A stretch of DNA of 5,503 bases from Clostridia bacterium (GTDB lineage: Bacteria; Bacillota; Clostridia; Oscillospirales; Oscillospiraceae): contig QKDF01000210.1 of assembly GCA_003245395.1 (NCBI GenBank), positions 1 through 5,503 on the forward strand, in the 5' to 3' direction. How positions within the stretch are numbered: the first letter of the stretch is position 1; each line of letters starts with the position of its first letter. A program made the translations under genes and the position numbers. The notes beneath the pieces were generated by a model. The model saw only the letters and a list, made by a program, of their open reading frames with translations, ran no database searches and had not been told where the DNA came from. Below, piece by piece: positions 1-5,503 of this stretch.

Positions 1-271
1 CATATACCGGAGAAGCGATGATGATTCCGTCCGCCTGATAAAACTTATCGTACAGCGGCGTCATATCATCCTGATAGATCGTGCAGCGGTCAGAATGATC
101 CCGCAGACATTTATTGCAGTGCACACAAAAATTGATCTTCTTCGCCCGCAGCTCTACCAGCTCCGTCTCCACCGTCTCTCCGGAAGCGGCAGCGCCCTGC
201 AGGGCAGACTCCAGCGCGGAATAGGCAGACCGCTTTCTCGGGCTGCCGCAAATTCCCAATATCTTGATCAT
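1..271 (-). CDS. Iron-sulfur flavoprotein, NADPH-dependent FMN reductase family (C-terminus beyond window)
   Basis: The first 90 residues are visible and the gene runs off the left edge. The N-terminus is a flavodoxin-like fold: a beta strand (MIKILGICGS) leads into the phosphate-binding loop GSPRKRS at residues 9-15, which in this family holds the FMN phosphate. Residues 49-63 carry Cys49, Cys52, Cys55 and Cys63, a C-x2-C-x2-C-x7-C spacing that fits the compact [4Fe-4S] motif of Isf-type iron-sulfur flavoproteins, followed by a DDM motif and a second strand ending ASPVY. Known Isf proteins are cytoplasmic electron carriers that take electrons from ferredoxin. The start ATG lies 3 bp after the stop of the molybdenum hydroxylase gene and has AAAGGAG nine bases upstream, inside the end of that gene, so the two are probably translationally coupled. 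A redox partner role for the neighbouring flavin and Mo enzymes is inference. A plain NAD(P)H-quinone or FMN reductase is the alternative. Confidence 0.87.
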   Translation of the reverse strand, partial: MIKILGICGSPRKRSAYSALESALQGAAASGETVETELVELRAKKINFCVHCNKCLRDHSDRCTIYQDDMTPLYDKFYQADGIIIASPVY

Positions 272-274
272 ACT

Positions 275-2548
275 TCATCGCTCCTTTTCTTTCAACGCCT
301 GCAGTACCCGTTCCGACAGGGCCGGGATAGAATCAATCTCCACATCCAGCGCATTGCAGATGGCGTTGACCACCGCCGGGGCTGCGGGCACCACGGGACA
401 TTCTCCCAGCGCCTTGGCGCCGTATGGTCCGCCCGGCTCACCGCCCTTATCCGCGATAAAATCCACGGACAGTCGCTCCGGCATCTGCGTTGAGCGGAGA
501 ACGCCGTATTTTTTTAGCACCAGCGGCGCGGGAACACCCTTGTCGTCAAATGTAATCTGTTCACTGAGTCCATAGCCCAGTCCCATATGGATGCCGCCGT
601 GGAGCTGCCCCTCCAGCATCAGGGGATTGATGATAAACCCCACATCATGGACGGCAGCATAGTCCAGAACCTTGACTTCTCCCGTCTCCCGATCCACGCG
701 AACCTTGGCGATATGCACGCCGTAGGACGTGGCCCCCCGGGGTGCCTGATAAGTCTCATAGACGCACAGCTCCCGCAGGCTGACGCTCTGGCAGTAAATC
801 ATAACGTCCCGCAGACTGGCGCGCTTTTCCGGGTTCTCCCGAACCCATGCCTGATCGTTTCCCAGGACAATGGATTCAGGGTCGGACTCCAGCAGCTTTG
901 CTGCCTCGACTTGCAGCTCCCGCCTCATTTTTTCAGCCGACTGTTTTGCAGCCGCACCGATGACAAACGCCCCCCGGCTGGAATAGTCGCCGATATGCCA
1001 CAGGCAGGTATCCGTATCCGCCGTCACCACGTCAATCCGGTCAAGGCTGATGCCCAGCGTTTCTGAGAGGATCTGCATCTGCATACCCACGGTATCGGTT
1101 CCCATGTCGTGTGAACCGGTATAGAGAATGCAGGAGCCGTCCTCGTTCATTTTGATCATGGGACTGGAATTGTCCCGATGTACACCGTAGCAGTTGTTGC
1201 CGTGTACGCCCAACGCCAGACCCACGCCCACGGCGAAGCGGCCTGGATGCTGTCTGCTCTCCTCCTGCTCCGCCGCAGCGTCGGCGTAGCGCATCAATTC
1301 CATGGCACGCTCCAGGCAGTCCTTGGGGCGGGGATTGCCCAACGGCTTGTGAGAAATGGGGTTGAGGCTGTCCGGATCCACCATGTTTTTCCGCTGAAGC
1401 TCCGCCGGGTCCATATGCAGCATCCGGGCAATTTTGTTCATCTGGCGCTCCCAGCCGAAATACACCTGCGGAGAGCCATACCCGCGCATGGCACCGGCAA
1501 TGGCCGTGTTGGTATAGACCGGAATTGCCTCAATGCGCATATGGTCAATGCGGTAGCCCATGAAAACCTTGTGGGTCAGCGCCCCGGCCACATTCGTGGC
1601 GCTGGAGGCATAAGCCCCGGTATTGGTATAGATTTTGAACGTGGCTGCCCGGATCGTGCCGTCCTTCATGAACCCTGTCCGGATATAGTTTAGAGAGGCG
1701 TGGCGGACACGGGTGGCCATAATGGTCTCCCGCCGGGTCAGGATGATTTTCACCGGTCGGCCCGTCATGCGGCTTAAAACCGCCGCGACCGGTTCGATGG
1801 TCACTTCCAGCTTGCCGCCGAACGCGCCGCCGATGGCCGGCGCGGCCACCCGGATTTTGCTGTAGGGTAGGCCGAAAATATCAGACAGGATGATGCGGAA
1901 CGCAAAGGCGTTCTGGTTTGGACTGTACACGGTCAGCTTGCCGTCCGCCGCCCAGTCCGCCAGGGCCACATGAGGCTCGATGGCCACATGGTGGATGGCG
2001 GGTGTCTCATAGACGCCGTCCAGGACAAAATCGCATTTTTCCATCTCCGCATCCGGGTCTCCGGCAGAAGCGCCCAACCGAGCCGCCAGATTGCCGCCGG
2101 GATGGATGGAATATGCCTCCGGCGAAATCGCCTGCTGAATGGTGGTGATGACCGGCAGTTCCTCGTAGTCAACCTCGATCAGCTTTATCGCCTGCGATGC
2201 AATTTCCTCCGTATCCGCCGCCACTGCCGCCACCCGGTCACCCACGAAGCGAACCGTATCGTCAAACAGCTTTTCATTGCAGATAACACTGTGTTCGATG
2301 TACCGCTTTGCGCTGTTATAAGCCGTACCCGGTGTGTTTTTGTACGTCGCCACTGCCCGCACACCCGGCAGCGCCTCCGCCCGGGAGGTATCGATGCGCG
2401 TGATTTTGCCGTGGGCAATGGGACTGAACAGGATTTTGCCGTGCAGCATTCCGGGCAGCTTCATATCCGCCACGTACCGCTTCTGCCCCGTTACCTTCAG
2501 CTGCGCGTCCTGGATGGGTTTTCCGGTGCCGACTATTTTCAGTTCCAT
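275..2548 (-). CDS. Xanthine dehydrogenase family protein, molybdopterin-binding (large) subunit
   Basis: A complete 757-residue protein, the usual length for a stand-alone Mo subunit. Such enzymes hydroxylate N-heterocycles or aldehydes with water at a molybdopterin-cytosine-dinucleotide centre and pass electrons to separate 2Fe-2S and FAD subunits in the cytoplasm. The alpha/beta hammerhead domain covers about residues 15-130 and the two Mo-cofactor domains about 150-390 and 410-720. Visible motifs are Gln212 (SPNQN, matching bovine Gln767), GGAFGGK 240-246, RGYGSPQ 355-361 (Arg355 matches bovine Arg912) and catalytic Glu716 in ALGEC. Odd points: Leu247 and Gly322 stand where bovine xanthine oxidase has substrate-binding Glu802 and Arg880, and the usual GQG cofactor loop reads MGTD at 482-485. 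The substrate is therefore uncertain; a purine or other heterocycle is likely from context. XdhD-type selenium-dependent hydroxylase is a plausible subgroup. No FAD or 2Fe-2S subunit is encoded nearby. The ATG start retains the family-typical VGTGKPIQD...KVTG opening; the next in-frame Met is residue 29, which would lose it. Confidence 0.95.
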   Translation of the reverse strand: MELKIVGTGKPIQDAQLKVTGQKRYVADMKLPGMLHGKILFSPIAHGKITRIDTSRAEALPGVRAVATYKNTPGTAYNSAKRYIEHSVICNEKLFDDTVRFVGDRVAAVAADTEEIASQAIKLIEVDYEELPVITTIQQAISPEAYSIHPGGNLAARLGASAGDPDAEMEKCDFVLDGVYETPAIHHVAIEPHVALADWAADGKLTVYSPNQNAFAFRIILSDIFGLPYSKIRVAAPAIGGAFGGKLEVTIEPVAAVLSRMTGRPVKIILTRRETIMATRVRHASLNYIRTGFMKDGTIRAATFKIYTNTGAYASSATNVAGALTHKVFMGYRIDHMRIEAIPVYTNTAIAGAMRGYGSPQVYFGWERQMNKIARMLHMDPAELQRKNMVDPDSLNPISHKPLGNPRPKDCLERAMELMRYADAAAEQEESRQHPGRFAVGVGLALGVHGNNCYGVHRDNSSPMIKMNEDGSCILYTGSHDMGTDTVGMQMQILSETLGISLDRIDVVTADTDTCLWHIGDYSSRGAFVIGAAAKQSAEKMRRELQVEAAKLLESDPESIVLGNDQAWVRENPEKRASLRDVMIYCQSVSLRELCVYETYQAPRGATSYGVHIAKVRVDRETGEVKVLDYAAVHDVGFIINPLMLEGQLHGGIHMGLGYGLSEQITFDDKGVPAPLVLKKYGVLRSTQMPERLSVDFIADKGGEPGGPYGAKALGECPVVPAAPAVVNAICNALDVEIDSIPALSERVLQALKEKER
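281..287 (-). promoter_or_regulatory. Ribosome binding site of the iron-sulfur flavoprotein gene
   Basis: AAAGGAG on the minus strand, nine bases before the ATG at 271. It lies within the last codons of the upstream hydroxylase gene. It supports the chosen start and suggests translational coupling. Confidence 0.75.
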
Positions 2549-2550
2549 GT

Positions 2551-2558
2551 TCCTCCCT
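2551..2558 (-). promoter_or_regulatory. Ribosome binding site of the molybdenum hydroxylase gene (short spacing)
   Basis: AGGGAGGA in the 15-bp gap after the M20 gene. The GGAGG core ends only three bases before the ATG, closer than usual. Since the N-terminal protein homology begins right at this ATG, the start is still preferred. The tight spacing may lower initiation or rely on coupling to the upstream gene. Confidence 0.6.
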
Positions 2559-2563
2559 GCCCG

Positions 2564-3748
2564 CTATTGCAGCAGCGCCCGCATCACATGCCCATAGCAA
2601 TCCGCCGCGCCGATCAGCTGCTCCACTTCCACATATTCATTTTGCGTATGGGCCAGATTCTCCCGGGATGGCCCCAGACCGATGGTCCGAATTCCCGCTT
2701 CTCCGGCATAATGGCTGCCGTTGGTACAGAAATTGTACTGAGTGATTTCGGGTGTGTATCCGTGCTGCGTCAATTCCTGATAAATTTTCTGTACAAAAGG
2801 CTCCTCCCGATCGAAAAGCCAGCCGGGGAAAAACCGTTCCCCAGTGATCTTCTCACCAGTGTAGCAAGTCTCCTCACCCACGGCAAAGGAAACTTTTGCC
2901 CGCAGTTCCGGAATTTCCTCCGAAAGCCGGTTCAGCAGCTTCTGCAGTGGTTTCAGTACGCTTTCTTCTGTCTCCCCCACCAGGAGTCTGCGGTCATAGG
3001 TGACCCGGCAGTATTCCGGCACCACGGATGCGCCGGGATAGGGGTTGGATTTGATGTCCGTCAGCTCCAGAATGCCTTTCCCCAGAACGGGGTGCTCCGT
3101 TGGCGGGAGTTCCCGGATGGCCTCAATCACCTTCGCCATTTGATACACGGCATTGACACCCTTTTCCGGATTTGCCGAGTGGGCCGCTTTTCCAAACGTC
3201 TCCACCACGATTTCAGCCCGGCCCCGCTGTCCGATTTTCAGGTTCAGCTCGGACGCTTCGCCGATCACCACATAGTCCGGCTTGACCTGCGCACTGATGC
3301 TGCGGGCGGCCACGCCTTCAAAGCACTCTTCATGGACGACGCCCGCAACATAAACCTCGCCCGCGAAATCTTTCCCCGTGGACTTAGCAAACTCCGCCGC
3401 CGCGCAGGCCATGGCGCCCAGAGCGCCCTTCATATCGCTGGTACCCCGGCCATACATCCTGCCGTCCCGAATCACCGCCCCGAACGGAGGGTCTGTCCAT
3501 TTTTCCGGCTCGGTCACCGGCACGGTATCCATGTGCCCGTCAAAGAGCACTCGCGGCCCGGGTCGGGAACCCCGGATACATCCGATCACGTTCCCGTAGC
3601 CGTCCACCGTCACCTCGTCAAACCCGTGGGCTCTGAAATAGTCCGCCAGAATGCCGCCCACCGCCTTCTCGTTGCCCGAGTAACTCTCCGCCTGGATCAG
3701 CCGTCCGCAAAGCTCCAGCACATCCCGCTGTTTTTCCTCTGTCAGCAT
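2564..3748 (-). CDS. M20 family metallohydrolase, YgeY-like (ArgE/DapE/CPG2 superfamily)
   Basis: A complete 394-residue cytoplasmic zinc hydrolase of the kind that cleaves amide or carbamoyl bonds in small molecules. All M20 catalytic elements are present: His72 and Asp74 in GHMDT, bridging Asp105 in GRGTSDMKG, the general base Glu140 with metal ligand Glu141 in HEE, Glu164 in GEASE, and terminal His367 in LAHTQNE. The dimerisation (lid) domain spans about 175-290 and has its conserved His190 (AAHSANPEKG). Several segments resemble E. coli YgeY as I recall it: YDRRLLVGET near 251, the FFPGW stretch near 306, a CTNGSHYAGEAGI segment near 341 and GLGPSRE near 358. YgeY is the family named as a selenium-metabolism-linked hydrolase and sits near ssnA and xdhD in E. 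coli, matching the gene company here. Its substrate is not settled. ArgE-like deacylase or DapE-like desuccinylase are alternatives. The gene begins 15 bp after the DHOD-like gene with a strong ribosome site. Confidence 0.95.
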   Translation of the reverse strand: MLTEEKQRDVLELCGRLIQAESYSGNEKAVGGILADYFRAHGFDEVTVDGYGNVIGCIRGSRPGPRVLFDGHMDTVPVTEPEKWTDPPFGAVIRDGRMYGRGTSDMKGALGAMACAAAEFAKSTGKDFAGEVYVAGVVHEECFEGVAARSISAQVKPDYVVIGEASELNLKIGQRGRAEIVVETFGKAAHSANPEKGVNAVYQMAKVIEAIRELPPTEHPVLGKGILELTDIKSNPYPGASVVPEYCRVTYDRRLLVGETEESVLKPLQKLLNRLSEEIPELRAKVSFAVGEETCYTGEKITGERFFPGWLFDREEPFVQKIYQELTQHGYTPEITQYNFCTNGSHYAGEAGIRTIGLGPSRENLAHTQNEYVEVEQLIGAADCYGHVMRALLQ

Positions 3749-3754
3749 ATCGCT

Positions 3755-3761
3755 ACCTCCC
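3755..3761 (-). promoter_or_regulatory. Ribosome binding site of the YgeY-like hydrolase gene
   Basis: GGGAGGT on the minus strand, six bases before the ATG at 3748, in the 15-bp gap between the DHOD-like gene and this one. It is a near-perfect Shine-Dalgarno at good spacing and fixes the start. Confidence 0.8.
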
Positions 3762-3763
3762 GC

Positions 3764-4834
3764 TTATTCCTGAATCGTCAGGCAATCGCAGACCGACACG
3801 CACAGCCCGCATTTGCGGCACGCGTCCTCGTCCACCCGCATGTTTTGTTCCTCATTCCATTTCCGGGCGGTATAGGGACACACCCGGATGCACTTTCCGC
3901 AGCGGCTGCACCGCGTCTCGTCCCACTTCATGCGGTACGGCGCTTTCTGATCCTCCAGAGGAAGATGCTGCTGTACAATTCCGCTGATTTCCTCCAGACT
4001 GCCATATCCGTGCCCGGACAGATAGTCATCTAGCTGCCGGTTCAGCTGGCCGACGAAGGGCAGACCCTTTAAAATCACCGCACTGCATACGCCCACGCAG
4101 TTGGCCCCGGCCATCATCATCTCCACCGCGTCCTGCCATTTCGCCACGCCGCCCAGTCCGATGATGGGCAGATTGGTCACCTTGCGCAGCTCACAGATCC
4201 GCTGCAAAATGAACGGACGAATCATGGCCCCGGAGAGCCAGCCATAGCCGTCCTTGCCGCCCAGCACAGGACGGCCGGTTTCGATGTCGATTTTCAGCAC
4301 CGGCCCCATGGAGTCGCACGCGGTGAACGCGTCCGCACCTGCGTCCGCACAGCGCCGGGCGTGAGCAATCAGATCCGGAGAGTTGGGCGAGAGCTTCACA
4401 ATCACCGGAATTCTCACCCGCTTTTTTGTGTCCTCCAGCATAGGAAGCACGGTTTCATCCCGATAGGACACCAGCTCGATCGCCATACAACCCGCTGCCT
4501 CCAGCCGCTCCACGCACAGCCGGGAATCTTCTGCCGTATGGCCCACACTGGCAATGCAGTTCACGCCTGCGGCTACCGCCCTGGGAATCTCGGTTTCCAG
4601 CCATTGCTCCATGCTGTAATCCGACCACTTTTCACAGTTGATCAGCGTGTCCCGGTCGCACTGCACCATATGCCGCCAGGGATTATCGGCAGCCGTTTGG
4701 TTGATCGTCTTGGTAACTACCGCTCCCGCACCAGCCTGATGCAGACGGATCATCCCCTCCGCACTGTAGCTCAGCGGGCCGGAACCAATCACAATCGGCG
4801 AGGGAAGCCGCCTTCCCAGCAGGGTTGTCTCCAT
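3764..4834 (-). CDS. Dihydroorotate dehydrogenase-like / PreA-like flavoprotein with C-terminal 2x[4Fe-4S] ferredoxin domain
   Basis: A complete 356-residue protein in two parts. Residues 1-285 form an FMN-binding TIM barrel of the DHOD family: Lys42 (VVTKT) and Lys147 (VIVKLSPN) match flavin-contacting lysines, and LSGAMIRP (200-207), IIGLGG (224-229) and CSAVILKG (250-257) are the later barrel and phosphate-binding motifs. Residues 300-356 hold two C-x2-C-x2-C-x3-C motifs, Cys309/312/315/319 and Cys339/342/345/349, each a [4Fe-4S] site. This layout matches PreA, the catalytic subunit of bacterial NAD-dependent dihydropyrimidine dehydrogenase, though the protein is shorter than E. coli PreA (411 residues). 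The Asn-x-Ser-Cys-Pro-(His/Asn) active-site loop of PreA and DHOD is missing and reads ELVSYRD at 120-126. It may thus reduce or oxidise a different ring, taking electrons through ferredoxin. No PreT-like NAD(P)H subunit is in the window. The start at the ATG at 4834 is supported by AAAGGAG upstream. Confidence 0.92.
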   Translation of the reverse strand: METTLLGRRLPSPIVIGSGPLSYSAEGMIRLHQAGAGAVVTKTINQTAADNPWRHMVQCDRDTLINCEKWSDYSMEQWLETEIPRAVAAGVNCIASVGHTAEDSRLCVERLEAAGCMAIELVSYRDETVLPMLEDTKKRVRIPVIVKLSPNSPDLIAHARRCADAGADAFTACDSMGPVLKIDIETGRPVLGGKDGYGWLSGAMIRPFILQRICELRKVTNLPIIGLGGVAKWQDAVEMMMAGANCVGVCSAVILKGLPFVGQLNRQLDDYLSGHGYGSLEEISGIVQQHLPLEDQKAPYRMKWDETRCSRCGKCIRVCPYTARKWNEEQNMRVDEDACRKCGLCVSVCDCLTIQE

Positions 4835-4843
4835 ATCCCGAAT

Positions 4844-4850
4844 CTCCTTT
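4844..4850 (-). promoter_or_regulatory. Ribosome binding site of the DHOD-like gene
   Basis: AAAGGAG on the minus strand, nine bases before the ATG at 4834. It lies in the 38-bp gap after the amidohydrolase stop, the longest non-coding stretch in the window. I see no promoter or hairpin in that gap. Confidence 0.75.
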
Positions 4851-4872
4851 CATTCCCATACGCGGGGCTCCG

Positions 4873-5503
4873 TCACCGGACATCCCGCCAGAAATTGCGG
4901 GCGCATTCCCGCATGCGAGTATGTATTTCCGTCTCGTCCAGGCCGGTCAGTTTTCCGTCTGCCAACAGCAGCCTGCCTGCCACGGATACATCCGTCACGT
5001 ATCCGCTCTTTCCGTGAACCACCATCTGCTCCATCAGATTTTCCGTCGTCAGCGGTGTGGGAAACGCATCCCCGCATACAGCAAAGTCCGCCTGATATCC
5101 CGGCAGTAACCGCCCGCAGTCATGCAGGCCCATTGCTTTGGCGCCAAATTCGGTAGCCATCCGAAATACATCCCGGGCCGGCATGACCTCTGTCGATTCT
5201 TCGCTGGCCTTGTGGATGAGGAACGCCTCCCGCATCACGGCGAAAAAGTCGTTGATGTAGCCGTCCGTCCCCAGACCGACCTCCATCCCGGCACGGAGCA
5301 TCGCAGGCACAGGGGCGATTCCCCCGCCCACCTCGCAGTTGCTCACGGGCATATGTACCGTCCGGGTTCCGGTTGTGCGCAGCAGCTCCAATTCCTCTGC
5401 CGTCATCTTCACACACTGGGAGGCAATCGTGTCTGGCCCCAGCGCTCCCAGCCGCTCGTACAGCGCGGTGGGGGTCAGGTTCCGCTCCCTGCAAAGCCGG
5501 TCC
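4873..5503 (-). CDS. Amidohydrolase family protein, SsnA/AtzA/MtaD-like aminohydrolase (N-terminus beyond window)
   Basis: The last 209 residues of a metal-dependent TIM-barrel hydrolase. The frame is open to the right edge, so the N-terminal HxH metal motif and beta-5 His lie outside. Members deaminate purines, pterins, adenosine derivatives or s-triazines, or open rings. Visible from the first complete codon: GPDTIASQC at 22-30, then a VHMPVSN...GGGIAPVP segment (family form HCPxSN...SGIxPVP), LGTDG with the metal-binding Asp80, and a C-terminal composite beta-sandwich stretch (LPGYQADFAV, TPLTTEN, VSVAGRLLLADGK). The LGTDGYINDFF...IHKA and FPTPLTTEN stretches resemble SsnA, which fits the YgeY and XdhD-type neighbours, while the GIAPVP region is closer to MtaD/TrzA. 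Residue 29 is Gln where the family normally has the beta-6 active-site His (AHC or AHG). It is the first visible gene of the run, ending 38 bp before the DHOD-like gene. Confidence 0.9.
   Translation of the reverse strand, partial: DRLCRERNLTPTALYERLGALGPDTIASQCVKMTAEELELLRTTGTRTVHMPVSNCEVGGGIAPVPAMLRAGMEVGLGTDGYINDFFAVMREAFLIHKASEESTEVMPARDVFRMATEFGAKAMGLHDCGRLLPGYQADFAVCGDAFPTPLTTENLMEQMVVHGKSGYVTDVSVAGRLLLADGKLTGLDETEIHTRMRECARNFWRDVR

Noticed and set aside
275..277. The TGA ending the Mo subunit as a possible selenocysteine codon, given the selenium-linked neighbours.
   Set aside because: The protein already ends at the family-typical C-terminus (VLQALKEKER), a ribosome site and ATG follow at once, and the selenium in these hydroxylases is a labile cofactor ligand, not selenocysteine.
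95..1693. Several plus-strand open frames of 100-170 codons opposite the Mo subunit and flavoprotein genes.
   Set aside because: Their translations have shadow-type composition with no recognisable motif, and the minus-strand genes there are certain.
1970..4033. A 687-codon open frame on the plus strand.
   Set aside because: It lies antisense to three strongly supported genes, crosses two gene junctions, resembles no protein family I recognise, and follows from the minus-strand genes sharing one frame and being GC-rich.
4835..4872. The 38-bp gap as a possible promoter or terminator site.
   Set aside because: It holds the ribosome binding site of the DHOD-like gene; I see no -10/-35 pair, hairpin or T-run.
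4873..5412. The GTG at 5412 as the real start of the amidohydrolase.
   Set aside because: The frame stays open to the window edge and the residues upstream (GPDTIASQ and before) match the family barrel, so the gene is truncated by the window rather than starting there.

Overview
The window is a compact, GC-rich, gene-dense stretch coding only on the minus strand. It reads from right to left as five genes: a SsnA/AtzA-type amidohydrolase (N-terminus off the right edge), a dihydroorotate-dehydrogenase-like flavoprotein with two C-terminal [4Fe-4S] motifs, an M20 metallohydrolase that most resembles YgeY, a molybdopterin-binding subunit of the xanthine dehydrogenase family, and an iron-sulfur flavoprotein of the NADPH-dependent FMN reductase type (C-terminus off the left edge). 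Gaps are 38, 15, 15 and 3 bp. Every start inside the window has a purine-rich Shine-Dalgarno, and no promoter or terminator is visible, so this looks like the middle of one operon.

Organism (inference): the strong AGGAGG-type ribosome sites, the oxygen-sensitive enzymes (ferredoxin-type Fe-S clusters, Isf-type flavoprotein, molybdenum hydroxylase) and the gene set suggest an anaerobic, fairly GC-rich Firmicute (class Clostridia), possibly from the gut. No rRNA or other taxonomic marker is present, so this is weak.

How the genes may work together (inference): the combination recalls the E. coli ygeW-ygeX-ygeY...ygfK-ssnA-ygfM-xdhD region and the purine or uric-acid catabolic clusters of gut anaerobes. 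YgeY, SsnA and XdhD are families that comparative genomics links to selenium-dependent molybdenum hydroxylases. The chemistry fits degradation of an N-heterocycle: hydrolytic deamination or ring opening (amidohydrolase), hydroxylation (Mo enzyme), ring reduction (DHOD-like enzyme) and final amide or carbamoyl cleavage (M20). The substrate is not certain. The Mo subunit lacks the two residues that anchor xanthine in classical xanthine oxidase, the DHOD-like protein lacks the Asn-x-Ser-Cys-Pro active-site loop of PreA and DHOD, and the amidohydrolase has Gln where its family normally has a catalytic-site His. Taken together, these suggest a relative of the known purine pathway acting on a different or modified heterocycle.

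There is no RNA gene, CRISPR array, insertion sequence or notable repeat in the window, and no non-coding stretch longer than 38 bp.
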